Source of the DNA: DATGMB01 sp035293845
Lineage (GTDB): Bacteria; Acidobacteriota; Terriglobia; Bryobacterales; Bryobacteraceae
Assembly: GCA_035293845.1 (NCBI GenBank)
Contig: DATGMB010000227.1
Coordinates: 1 to 13,936, forward strand
Length of the DNA: 13,936 nt
Direction of reading: 5' to 3'
This document shows positions 6,901-13,860 of this stretch, piece by piece. The position numbers and the translations under genes are program-made. Below the pieces are notes generated by a model. That model ran no database searches and was not told the DNA's origin. It saw only the letters and a list, made by a program, of their open reading frames with translations. How positions within the stretch are numbered: position 1 is the first letter of the stretch; each line of letters starts with the position of its first letter.

Positions 6901-7991
6901 TACGCCACGTATTGCCCCGCGGAGTTGGGCACCTGAATCACGCCCGCCCGCATCAGCAGCGAGGGCACCGCGGCGGAAAAGTTCAGCGTGTTGGGGAACC
7001 GCAGGCCCTCGTAGTTGAAGAAGAAATACCACTTGCCGCCGAGAAACGGTTTGGGAAGCAGCGGGCCGCCGAGCGCCGCGCCGAAGCGGTCCCGGTGGTT
7101 GGAGATGATCGGCGTGTAGGGCAGCGAAACGCTGCCGAACGTATAGGGCGTGTGATTGTTGCTCCACGAATTCGCCGCGCCGAGCGCTGTATCGTAGTAG
7201 AACATGTACGCGGCGCCGTGAAACTGGTTCGATCCGCGTTTCGTGACCATCTGGATCTGGCCCCCGGACGAGTTGTTGAAGTCGGATGTCTGGTTGCTGA
7301 CCGATACCTTGAACTCCTCGATGCTCTCGATCGGCGTCGGAATCACGCCGGAAGGAATCCCGCCACCCTGGCTGCCTCCCAGCCCCGAATAATTAGTTTC
7401 ATAAGTGATGACATTACCGCCCATATCGTCCGTAACATTCGCCCCATCGAGCTGGTACGTGTTCAAGTCCCCCGTGCTGCCGGCGGTCTGGCCGGAGGGC
7501 GTGGTGGCCGGCTGCAGCACGGCCATGGAAGTCACATCCCGCCCTAAATTGGGCAGCATCAGGAGGCTGCTGCCGGTCAGCGTTCCGCCCACGGTGGCGT
7601 TCAAAGTCTGCAACTCCGAGCCCGCCGCCGCGCTGACTTCCACCGTGGTCGCGGTCGATCCGACCCGCAGCACCGCGTTGATCGTGAGCGTGCGGCCGAT
7701 CTCGACGCTTTGCCCGCTCACCTGGAACACCGCGAATCCCTGTTTGGTGAAGGCGACGTTGTAGATTCCCGGCGGCACCTGCGGAAACACGTACCGGCCC
7801 TCGGCGTTGGTCTGCGTCGTCAGCGGGGTGTTGGTCGAGATATCGGTAAGCTTCACCTCCGCGCCCGGAATCGCGGCGTTTTGCTCATCGGTCACCTGTC
7901 CGGCCACCGTGCCGGCATTGCTGGTTTGGGGACTTGCCGGGGCGGCGAACGCCACCGCCAGCGCGCTCAAAATCAAGAAGCGGGTGGACAT
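3951..7991 (-). CDS. Oar-type TonB-dependent outer-membrane receptor 1 with carboxypeptidase-regulatory domain
   Basis: This 1346-residue protein starts with a signal peptide (MSTRFLILSALAVAFAAPAS). A carboxypeptidase-regulatory-like beta-sandwich domain follows (about 28-110; GTVAGQVTDEQN, then NAEGRYVFPQVPPGIYNV). Next is a plug-like region (about 111-255) with the family marks MLPNLGRDV (145-153), YQLDGANV (179-186), IESIEEFKV (221-229) and GGQIQMVTKRGSNQFHG (243-259). The rest is a long beta-barrel ending in GVRIHF, with the terminal aromatic residue needed for outer-membrane insertion. Such Oar-like receptors are abundant in Acidobacteriota and Myxococcota; they are thought to import large substrates or surface polymers with TonB energy. 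Substrate unknown; no clear TonB box seen. The ATG at 7991 is chosen over an upstream in-frame start at 8168 because a very strong GGAGGAGAGGT (7992-8002) is directly upstream and the signal peptide begins here. It has its own good promoter and is a distant paralogue of receptor 2. Confidence 0.9.
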   Translation of the reverse strand: MSTRFLILSALAVAFAAPASPQTSNAGTVAGQVTDEQNAAIPGAEVKLTDISTNTPLTTQTNAEGRYVFPQVPPGIYNVAFTKQGFAVFQVSGQSVEIGRTLTINAVLRVGSTATTVEVSAAAGSELQTLNATVGGTLTGSSLLMLPNLGRDVTSMAVLQPATTPSGQTAGSTGDLNTYQLDGANVTDDMGGNVITYETNYSGLGGSQGGGIPSGVIPTPIESIEEFKVSVSNQTSDFNNSSGGQIQMVTKRGSNQFHGAAYMFYYDTALGAANSWSNNHTPYTFGSVSLPYTPIISNHRDRFGAALGGPLLPKPFLGGKWYFFFNYEGLRFPNTLNFSAAVPSLLMRAGVIQVPNSAGQYVAYNLNPAPVTVNGVTYQPAVCPAGLCDPRGIGVNPIVSQMWSKEVPLPNSPQAAGDQYNTQGFLASIRAPQTSNTYVGRIDHDFSDKWHWYLTYRDFKLVNLTTNQVDIGGVFHGDTFGTPAAIAPRPQQPSVWTTGMTTTISASVTNSFVFSYLRNFWQWADASGPPQLPGLGGALNLGGESTSTTPGLIPYTVNSQAIRQRFWDGQDKQIRDDLTMLKGNHLIGIGGAYQRNFDYHSRSDNGAGVNNSITYESANAGFNWTTPSIQYIPTTVPSSAYSTYETLYAEVTGMLSATQLMYTRKGQQLNLQPVGSNATDRDIIPYYSVYFNDAWHVKPSFTFTYGVGWNLEMPPYELNGSQVLLVDSNDQPIDALSFVAQREKAALNGSSYTPTIGYNLIRNIGSGPKYPYTPYYGEFSPRASFAWNPHSSAGLLGKVFGNGKTVLRGGYARIFGRLNGVNLVLVPLLGPGLLQGVVCQNPLSNGTCAGSGVATPATAFRIGTDGMSAPLPAATPTLPQPFYPGINGNPETIDPYGLDPKNMRPDRTDNFTFTLQRELNSHVQLEVGYIGKILRNEFMEINLDSVPYMTTLGGQQFAAAYAQLYQQMFFNGVSPANVTAQPFFEAALGGPGSGFCKGFASCTQAVAMKYSSVIKATGVSELWNGLNAQPGWVLGRTMFSQPAPGGTLPQVTAAGLVGSYGWGNYNSLFVTLRTRDWHGLTAISNFTWGRALGTATNVQATSSTAPLSAFDLGANYGPQGFDYKYLYNLSISYAEPFFRGQRGILGHVLGGWSLAPLFTAQGGGPISVGYSDNAGGTYEAFGSVGTPGTSLFSTNAQHAVGFMPYTGGTTALYGVFGDSGSNIVYGTQAIGEKVNGSYGALGLNMFSDPGKVWGEFRPCVLGYDASCGGGSNMRGLPTWNLDANLIKDITFRERAGVMLFITITNVLNHFQPSNPSFSLTSPTTFGQITGQSNTPRNMEFGVRIHF

Positions 7992-8063
7992 ACCTCTCCT
8001 CCCTGGGCGGCAATCGCCCGTGCGCGTTGAGCGGATTTTACGCCCGCAGGCAGCGGCTGGCAA
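7992..8063 (-). promoter_or_regulatory. Sigma-70-type promoter, leader hairpin and ribosome binding site of receptor 1
   Basis: Reading the minus strand: -35 TTGCCA (8058-8063, 5 of 6 match), a 17-base spacer, and -10 TAAAAT (8035-8040, 5 of 6). The expected start of transcription is near 8028. In the leader a five-pair stem GGGCG/CGCCC with a five-base loop lies at 8005-8019, immediately before the strong Shine-Dalgarno GGAGGAGAGGT at 7992-8002. The ribosome binding site abuts the start codon unusually closely. This promoter would allow receptor 1 to be expressed separately from the upstream pair of genes. Confidence 0.6.
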
Positions 8064-8098
8064 TGAAAAAACGGGAGGCGCACCCAGCCATCCTTCTA

Positions 8099-8184
8099 AC
8101 CGCAGAGACGCAGAGTGCGCAGAGAAAGCGCAAAGGAGCTCTGGTTTCTCCGCGCGATCTCTGCGCACTCTGTGTCTCTGCGGT
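8099..8184. repeat. Long hairpin repeat with CGCAGAGACGCAGAG-type arms
   Basis: Arms at 8099-8125 and 8158-8184 are 27 bases long and complementary except for one mismatch, with a 32-base loop. Each arm is built of degenerate GCAGAG units (CCGCAGAGACGCAGAG...GCAGAGA). Sequences of this kind recur in intergenic regions of Acidobacteriota and several other environmental phyla, by my recollection. Here it starts 17 bases past the stop of the secreted-protein gene on the minus strand, and ends 35 bases before the -35 of receptor 1. It could therefore stop or slow transcription between these genes, although no T-run follows it directly. Its origin and mobility are unknown. Confidence 0.75.
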
Positions 8185-8201
8185 GAATGGAAAGCCTCGT
8201 A

Positions 8202-9887
8202 TTACCGGCAGCCCGGCGCCGTAAACGCCCCGATCCGCGTCGTCGACGAAGCCGCCCCGCTCTTCAGGTAATTCCCCACGAACCAGAACGTGCAGTCGTC
8301 GGACGGGTCGAGCGCAATATTGGTATAGTCCTCCCAGCGCAGATTGCCGGTCTGCGACGCATGACCTGCCGCGAGCACGGATTCGTGAAACGTGAGCTGG
8401 CCCTTCGGATCGCCTGCCAGGCGCGCCGCAAAGCGCTGGCCCGGATAATTCGGATCGCCGCCGAAGGAATACCCCATCCCGATATCGCCCTTCCGGTCCA
8501 TCCCCATGCTCGCCAGCCAGCGGTAAAAGCCGTCGGGCGCATAAGTCGACTGCTGGTAGAGCACGGGATTGCGCTCCCCGTCCAGCCGGAATTCGTACCA
8601 CCGCACGCCGCCCCCGTGCGCCGCGGTGGCGACGGAGTGCTCGGCCAGGATCGACTCATGATCGCCGAAATTGCGGTACACCAGCCCCTGCATCAGCTTA
8701 TCGCCCTGCGAATCCAGCCGCCGCGCCGTGCCCGGCTGCGAGACGCAACTGCTCAACTGCCCGTCGCAAAGATAATGGTACGGCGCCACCGCGATCTTCC
8801 GCGGCCGCGAGACCGTGGTCTTCGCCGGATCGCGCCAATCCACATGCACTTTATAGAAGTAGATGCCGTCGTCCTCGAACCGTTTGAGGAGCTGCGTGCC
8901 GCCGGTCGACATCATAATGTTCGGCGCGCCCGCGGGCGGCTGCCGCCTGCCGAAAACGTCCGAGTTCATCATGAAAACCGCGCCCTCGATCACCACGCAC
9001 TGCTCGGTGGCCGGCAGCCCCTTCAGCATCTTCGCGCGATCCGCAATGCAGTCGTGCTTCTGCGTGACGATCTCCGGCAGCATGTTATCGCTGGTGCTGG
9101 TCGGGAGATAGTAACCGTCCGGCCAGACCGCGGGCCGCGGATAATCCGGGAACAGCGGCCGCGAAAACTCGTAGCGGTAATACTGGCCCAGCGGATCTTC
9201 GGTGGCGCTGACCGCGTAGCACATCGCGTACGGCGCCTGAAACACCGGCACGACGATCAGCCAGCGCTTCGCCAACTGGTCGTACCGCACCACCGAGTCG
9301 CTGTTGTTACTCGCGCTGCAGCGGTTGCCGAAGCCCGCGAACACGGTGGTGTTCGGCACCGGCCCGTAGAGCAGCTTCCCCGTCGTGGGATACTTGCGGC
9401 CTTTCTTCGTGAACACTGCCATGCTGCCGTTGAGGATCTCGAAAATGTGGTCGGGACCGACCGCGATGCTGATGTCGATCCCGCCGCGCCCGGGTGCGGC
9501 GGCCGCGCTTTCCGCGCCGGGAAACACGCGCTCCGTGAAGCCCTCGCCGAGCCCATCAAAACTCACGGAAGGCTCGATGCCCGGCCGCGTCCCCTGCGCC
9601 GTCTGCTCCACGGCCGCTCCCGCCGGCGGAATCTCCGGCGCGGGCGGCGGCGGAGGAATCGGGGGCGCGCTGCGTCCGCCGCGCGCTCCCGCGCGTCCCG
9701 CACCGGGACCGCGGCCGGCCGGCGCCGCTGGCGGCGTCGAGCCGAGCCCCGCGCCCGGTCCCTTCATCGCGCCTTTGACCACCGGCTCGCTGAGCACCGC
9801 GGGATGAATCGTAACCGGCTTATCCGGGATAAACTGCGCGGCGGCGATCGACACCGACGCGATGACCAGCAGGTGCGAGGATTTCAT
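8202..9887 (-). CDS. Uncharacterised secreted protein, probable beta-propeller
   Basis: This is a 561-residue exported protein: signal peptide 1-17 (VIASVSIAAA, then Q18), a Pro/Gly/Ala-rich disordered linker (about 42-105), then one folded domain to the end. Visible motifs are GIDISIAVGPDHIFEILNGS (136-155), RYDQLAKRWLIV (201-212), PDGYYLPTST (256-265), GDPNYPG (477-483) and RWEDYTNIALDPSDDCTFWFVGNY (517-540). This layout (VGP-H-ILN, RYDQL--RW, RWxDYxxxxxDPxDDCTFW near the end) recurs in many environmental hypothetical proteins, and suggests a beta-propeller or sialidase-like fold. That is inference from motif style, not a proven homology. There are eight Cys (190, 223, 280, 297, 374, 381, 532, 560), an even number fitting disulfides in an exported protein. 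The start at 9887 is the only one that gives the signal peptide; the Shine-Dalgarno is poor. It lies 31 bases after receptor 2 with no terminator, so it is probably translated from the same transcript. Function unknown; a surface partner of the receptor is one possibility. Confidence 0.8.
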   Translation of the reverse strand: MKSSHLLVIASVSIAAAQFIPDKPVTIHPAVLSEPVVKGAMKGPGAGLGSTPPAAPAGRGPGAGRAGARGGRSAPPIPPPPPAPEIPPAGAAVEQTAQGTRPGIEPSVSFDGLGEGFTERVFPGAESAAAAPGRGGIDISIAVGPDHIFEILNGSMAVFTKKGRKYPTTGKLLYGPVPNTTVFAGFGNRCSASNNSDSVVRYDQLAKRWLIVVPVFQAPYAMCYAVSATEDPLGQYYRYEFSRPLFPDYPRPAVWPDGYYLPTSTSDNMLPEIVTQKHDCIADRAKMLKGLPATEQCVVIEGAVFMMNSDVFGRRQPPAGAPNIMMSTGGTQLLKRFEDDGIYFYKVHVDWRDPAKTTVSRPRKIAVAPYHYLCDGQLSSCVSQPGTARRLDSQGDKLMQGLVYRNFGDHESILAEHSVATAAHGGGVRWYEFRLDGERNPVLYQQSTYAPDGFYRWLASMGMDRKGDIGMGYSFGGDPNYPGQRFAARLAGDPKGQLTFHESVLAAGHASQTGNLRWEDYTNIALDPSDDCTFWFVGNYLKSGAASSTTRIGAFTAPGCR

Positions 9888-9918
9888 ATCGAAGAATTCT
9901 GAGTGTACCAGCCCGGAT

Positions 9919-12900
9919 TTACCATCGCAGATAGGCCCGGAGCTGAATGTTGCGCGGGCTGTTCCCGCTCATCACCGAGCTCACCTGCCCGAACGTCGCC
10001 GAAGTCGGACTCAGATTCGGCAGGTCGAACTCCGGATGGTTCAGGACGTTCAGGAATTCGCCCTGCAACACGAATTGCAGCCGCTCCTGGATGCGGACCT
10101 GCTTGTTTACGGAAGTATCGAAGCTCCAGAACCACGGTCCCGCGAGATAAAGCCGCTGCCCGAAGGTCCCTGGTGCCGTCCACTGCGCGAAGTATTTGCT
10201 GTTGGCCGTGCCGTCCGAATTGATCAGCATCGCGTCGGCCGTCGTGAGAGCAAACGTACCCGGCGGATTATTGCGCGGGCTCTCCAGCAGCAGGCTGCGA
10301 AACTGCGAGACCGAAAGCCCCTCGAGCAGCACGCCGCCGTCGCCATAGTTGTTCACCGTTCGCTGCCCGCTCGTGAGCAGGTACTCCGCGCCCGAAACCA
10401 GCGTCACGATCGACCCCAGCGTCCACCCGCCGAGCACGCGGCTCAGCGCGCGGTTTCCGATCTGCCACTTGCGTCCCGGACCGAACGGAAGCTCGTACGT
10501 GCCGTAGACCCGCATCGCCTGCCGCCGGTCGTTGCTCAGCGGCGCCTTATCGAGCCGGAAATTGCGGATCGTCGTGTAGTTGAGGACATTGCCGCTGGCG
10601 CTCGATTGTGTCGGCATATCCGTCAGCGCGTGCGACCACGTGTAATTGCCCGTCAGCGTCACGCCGTGCCGCAGCCGCTGCCGCAGCTCCACCTGCAGGC
10701 CGTTGTAGTTGCCCCAGGACGTATCGTTCGCCCAATCGTTTTCGAACACGTACGGATTCGCCACCCAGAAATTCATCGGATACGGCGTCGCGCTGGTGTA
10801 ACCGCGGTCGGCGCAGGGTCCGAAATTGGCGCCGAGCAGCCGGCACTCATACACCGAATTGGTGCTCGTGCCGCCCTGCAGCGTCGCCGCCATCGATCCC
10901 GCCTGGCCCAGCAGCAGCCTATTAATAAACGTGCCGTTGGTCCACGACGACCCGCTGGGCAGCGCCGGCTGCGAGCCGTTCGGCCCGAACGCCTGCTCGA
11001 AAATCGGCAGCGCGACTTCGCCCGGCAGTCCGAGGTTCTGGAACGTATTGCCCTTGCCGTTCGCCTGGTTGATCGCCAGGTTGTGCTGTGCATTCACGAA
11101 TTCCTGCAGGAAGCCGTTCTCGAAAATGTTCACTTCCGACACCGTGTACTGCCGCCATTTGTGCGTCGTCTTGTTCCCCACGTACCGCACCTCGAGCAGC
11201 GTAGTTCCGCTCAGCTCGCGCTGGATTCCGAGGTTCCACGTTTGCACGTAAGGATTGCGCATCGTCGGCAGCTTGCCCGGCCCGTTGTAAACGCCCGCAT
11301 TCGTCGAAACGTCGTAGCCGCCAAAGGCGAACTGGTACTCCGAAAACGGCGGATTGAAGCTCGCCGGCGCCACATTGAACGCCGGATCGGGCGATTGCAG
11401 CGTCAGCGCGCCGGGCGCAAACTCCGTCCCCGGATTCGCCGACTTGATCCGCCAGTTGCCCGCGTTCGTATTCGTCCAGTAATACCCGTTCAGCCCCTCG
11501 TCGAAATGCGAGAGGCTGTAGCTGCCGCGAATCACCGTCCGGCTGTTGCCGAGCAGCTTCGAGGCAAAGCCGCTATCGGCGCGCGGATTCCAAGCGAAGC
11601 CGAAGTTCGGCGACGGGTTCATCCGGTCCGGCGCATACGTCGAGGAGCGCTGCGCGATCGCCGGTACGTGGTTGATATCGCCGAAAACGCCCGGCTGGAA
11701 AACGCCCTTCGACGGCGCCAGAATATCCTCGATTGTCGGCGCCATGAAGGTGTTGTTCGTATTCGTCATCGCGCCCGTAAACTCCCACCGGAACCCGTAA
11801 TTCAGCGCCAGCACCGGACTCACCCGGAACGAATCCTGAAAGTAAGTGCCCCACGACGCATAATTCACCCGATAGACCAGCGGCGCGAACTTCTCGTACT
11901 GCCGCGTGCGCTCGTCGATATTCTCCGTGCCCGTGATGCTCGAAATGCGCCCGGTCAGCGTGGCGTAGAGCTGCGCCGGTGTTCCGAGGCCGGTAGTCTG
12001 GATCGCCGGAAAATTCGAGGCCACGAAAAGCGAATTGATCGGATCGTTGGTCGAAACGCCGAGCGAATAGGCCAGCACGCCGGCATTGCCGTAATAATCG
12101 TTCTCGTAGAACCGCGTATAGATTCCGCTCGCGCCGAATTTGAAAGTGTGCTTCCCCTTCACCCAATCGAGCTCATCCGAGTAAGTGAACGCCGGATTGC
12201 CGCGGATGGTCGGGTGCGCGTTGGGAATGATCGGGCTGAGCCCGCTGCCGAAATTGATGCTGCGGTCGCCCTGCGAGGCCCACTGGTGAATATCGTTGTC
12301 GATGTTCAGCCCGATGATGCTGCTCTGCACGCCGAATTTGAAGGAGTTGAACAGCGACGGCGTGAACGTCGTATCGAGGCCGTTGGAGAGCGCGTAGTGC
12401 GTCTCTTTGCTCTCGCCCTGCTGGATGGCGAGCCCGGGATAATTGGGGCCGGTCGGATCCTGGTGGTGGTGCCGCAGGTTCCAGGCCACATGATAGGCCC
12501 ACTTATCCGTCGCCTGGTAATCGAGACGCGCGGTAGGATACTCGTCGCTGTACCCGTTGGGGACCTTCCAGTTGATGGTTTGCTGGAAGTAATTGTTGGC
12601 GATGGGCAGCACGGTGCCCTTGGCGAGCGAGGCGTTGACCGTGCTCAGCTCGTTCTGCACGGAGGGATCGATCTGCGACGGATACCCCGCCTGTGCCGCG
12701 AGCGCCAGCACGTTCACCGTGTGGAGCTGGCCGTCGGTCCCCTTGTAAGTGTAGTCGCCGTTCTGAGCGGAAGGCAGCAGTGTGGTCGCCGTCTTGGTGA
12801 TCGCGCCCGGCACCGGCGCATCCTCGAAATTCACAAAGAAAAACAGCTTGTTCCGCAGGTAGGGAATGCCGGGAATCTTCAGCGGACCGCCCAGGCTGCC

Positions 12901-13728
12901 GCCGAAATCGTTGAGCTTTTGCTTGGTGCGCGGCAGGCCCTTCATGTTGGCGAAAAAGTCGTTGGCATTGAAGAAATCGTTGCGGACCTCCTCGAACACG
13001 CTCCCGTGATACTGGCTGGTGCCGCGCCGCGTCGTGAACTGTAACGTCATCGCGCCGCCCGCGGCGGCCTCCGCGCCCAGACCGGAAGTCGAGACCGTCA
13101 CCTCCTCGATCGCATCCAGCCGCAGCGCCACCAGCGAAGCGTCGCCGTTGGTGCTCTTGTAGCGCGTGTCGCCCACGTTCGTTCCGTCCAGGCTGACGTT
13201 GATCGCGCCCTGAAACAGCCCATTGAACGTGCCTGCCGCGTACCCGGCGGAGAGCGAGGAGAACTGGAACACGTCGCGCCCGTTCGTGGGAAGTTCGCGA
13301 ATATAGTCGTTGCGTACGGTCGTCGCCACCTGATTGGAGGTCGTCTCCAGCGCCACCGCCGACCCGCTGACTTCCACCGTCTGCGTGACCGCTCCGACCG
13401 CGAGCCGGACCGGCGCCTCTGTCGCGCGTCCGGTTTCCACGACGATGTTATCCACCACGGCCGTCTGGAATCCCGGCGCCGAGACGGACACCGTGTACGT
13501 GCCCGGCAGCAGGTTGGGAACGAGGTACGAGCCATCCGCGCCCGACGCCGTGCGGAAGACCAGGCCCGTAGCCGTATCCTTCGCCGTGATCGACGCCTTG
13601 GGTACCACCGCATTGCCGGGATCCTGCACCGCCCCACGGATTTCCCCGGTTGCCTTTTGCGCCGGCCCCGTCCCGGCCAGCATCAGGAGAAGACACGGAA
13701 GCCACAGCCTGGGTGAACCGTTTAACAT
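9919..13728 (-). CDS. Oar-type TonB-dependent outer-membrane receptor 2 with carboxypeptidase-regulatory domain
   Basis: This is a 1269-residue protein. The signal peptide covers about 1-23 (LWLPCLLLMLAGTGPA). A carboxypeptidase-regulatory-like domain lies at about 27-111 (GEIRGAVQDPGNAVVPKASI, then GADGSYLVPNLLPGTYTV). The plug-like part (about 112-245) contains ELPTNGRDVFQF (145-156), INVSLDGTNVGD (176-187), LDAIEEVTV (204-212) and GGAMTLQFTTRRGTSQYHGS (224-243). A long beta-barrel follows, ending NIQLRAYLRW with a terminal aromatic. It matches receptor 1 in plan but differs widely in sequence, so the two probably take different ligands. Expected role: TonB-powered uptake, or surface display, at the outer membrane. 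The ATG at 13728 is preferred over the in-frame start at 13833 because AGGGAGGT (13733-13740) is four bases upstream and the longer form has no export signal at its end. It is the first gene of a likely two-gene transcript with the secreted protein. Confidence 0.9.
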   Translation of the reverse strand: MLNGSPRLWLPCLLLMLAGTGPAQKATGEIRGAVQDPGNAVVPKASITAKDTATGLVFRTASGADGSYLVPNLLPGTYTVSVSAPGFQTAVVDNIVVETGRATEAPVRLAVGAVTQTVEVSGSAVALETTSNQVATTVRNDYIRELPTNGRDVFQFSSLSAGYAAGTFNGLFQGAINVSLDGTNVGDTRYKSTNGDASLVALRLDAIEEVTVSTSGLGAEAAAGGAMTLQFTTRRGTSQYHGSVFEEVRNDFFNANDFFANMKGLPRTKQKLNDFGGSLGGPLKIPGIPYLRNKLFFFVNFEDAPVPGAITKTATTLLPSAQNGDYTYKGTDGQLHTVNVLALAAQAGYPSQIDPSVQNELSTVNASLAKGTVLPIANNYFQQTINWKVPNGYSDEYPTARLDYQATDKWAYHVAWNLRHHHQDPTGPNYPGLAIQQGESKETHYALSNGLDTTFTPSLFNSFKFGVQSSIIGLNIDNDIHQWASQGDRSINFGSGLSPIIPNAHPTIRGNPAFTYSDELDWVKGKHTFKFGASGIYTRFYENDYYGNAGVLAYSLGVSTNDPINSLFVASNFPAIQTTGLGTPAQLYATLTGRISSITGTENIDERTRQYEKFAPLVYRVNYASWGTYFQDSFRVSPVLALNYGFRWEFTGAMTNTNNTFMAPTIEDILAPSKGVFQPGVFGDINHVPAIAQRSSTYAPDRMNPSPNFGFAWNPRADSGFASKLLGNSRTVIRGSYSLSHFDEGLNGYYWTNTNAGNWRIKSANPGTEFAPGALTLQSPDPAFNVAPASFNPPFSEYQFAFGGYDVSTNAGVYNGPGKLPTMRNPYVQTWNLGIQRELSGTTLLEVRYVGNKTTHKWRQYTVSEVNIFENGFLQEFVNAQHNLAINQANGKGNTFQNLGLPGEVALPIFEQAFGPNGSQPALPSGSSWTNGTFINRLLLGQAGSMAATLQGGTSTNSVYECRLLGANFGPCADRGYTSATPYPMNFWVANPYVFENDWANDTSWGNYNGLQVELRQRLRHGVTLTGNYTWSHALTDMPTQSSASGNVLNYTTIRNFRLDKAPLSNDRRQAMRVYGTYELPFGPGRKWQIGNRALSRVLGGWTLGSIVTLVSGAEYLLTSGQRTVNNYGDGGVLLEGLSVSQFRSLLLESPRNNPPGTFALTTADAMLINSDGTANSKYFAQWTAPGTFGQRLYLAGPWFWSFDTSVNKQVRIQERLQFVLQGEFLNVLNHPEFDLPNLSPTSATFGQVSSVMSGNSPRNIQLRAYLRW

Positions 13729-13753
13729 CGCAACCTCCCTGGATGTTTCGGGC

Positions 13754-13782
13754 ACTATATACCCTCCATGCGCCGCCTGCAA
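13754..13782 (-). promoter_or_regulatory. Candidate promoter of receptor 2
   Basis: On the minus strand TATAGT (13754-13759, 5 of 6 to the -10 consensus) lies 17 bases downstream of TTGCAG (13777-13782, a weak -35 that keeps TTG). The transcript would start about 20 bases before the ATG at 13728, just ahead of the AGGGAGGT ribosome site. A perfect TTGACA also occurs further upstream at about 13796-13801, next to the IS-type repeats, but no -10 lies at the right distance from it. Confidence 0.4.
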
Positions 13783-13803
13783 GTTGCCTGCACGGCATGT
13801 CAA

Positions 13804-13846
13804 GGCAAAGTAGAAATGTCGTGCTCCTGGCAAAGTAGAAACGTCG
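13804..13846. repeat. Two 18-bp direct repeats resembling an insertion-sequence terminus
   Basis: GGCAAAGTAGAAAYGTCG occurs at 13804-13821 and again at 13829-13846 (period 25), with one difference (T/C). Multiple short direct repeats of this type are typical transposase-binding sites at the ends of some insertion sequences, such as the IS21 family. The GTAGAAATGTC word is familiar to me from IS ends in environmental bacteria, but I cannot name the element. Next to it on the right is a transposase-like fragment of another family. Confidence 0.5.
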
Positions 13847-13860
13847 TCTTTGGCCCTAGC

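Noticed and set aside
8066..8085. Possible intrinsic terminator: GGG/CCC stem followed by six T on the minus strand after the secreted-protein gene
   Set aside because: The stem has only three pairs with a seven-base loop, too weak; the 27-bp hairpin upstream is a better candidate.
7992..8168. N-terminal extension of receptor 1 to an upstream in-frame start at 8168
   Set aside because: The extension would read through the hairpin repeat and promoter, bury the signal peptide, and ignore the strong ribosome site at 7992-8002.
8187..9902. 571-residue open frame on the plus strand opposite the secreted protein
   Set aside because: Almost exactly mirrors the secreted-protein gene and is Arg/His-rich without any family motif.
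9862..13044. 1060-residue open frame on the plus strand opposite receptor 2
   Set aside because: Arg/Val/Ala-rich low-information translation antisense to a receptor with signal peptide, plug motifs and barrel end; no ribosome site or known motif.
13804..13846. Start of a CRISPR array
   Set aside because: Only two 18-bp repeats with a 7-bp gap; spacer far too short and no further copies, so it fits an IS end instead.
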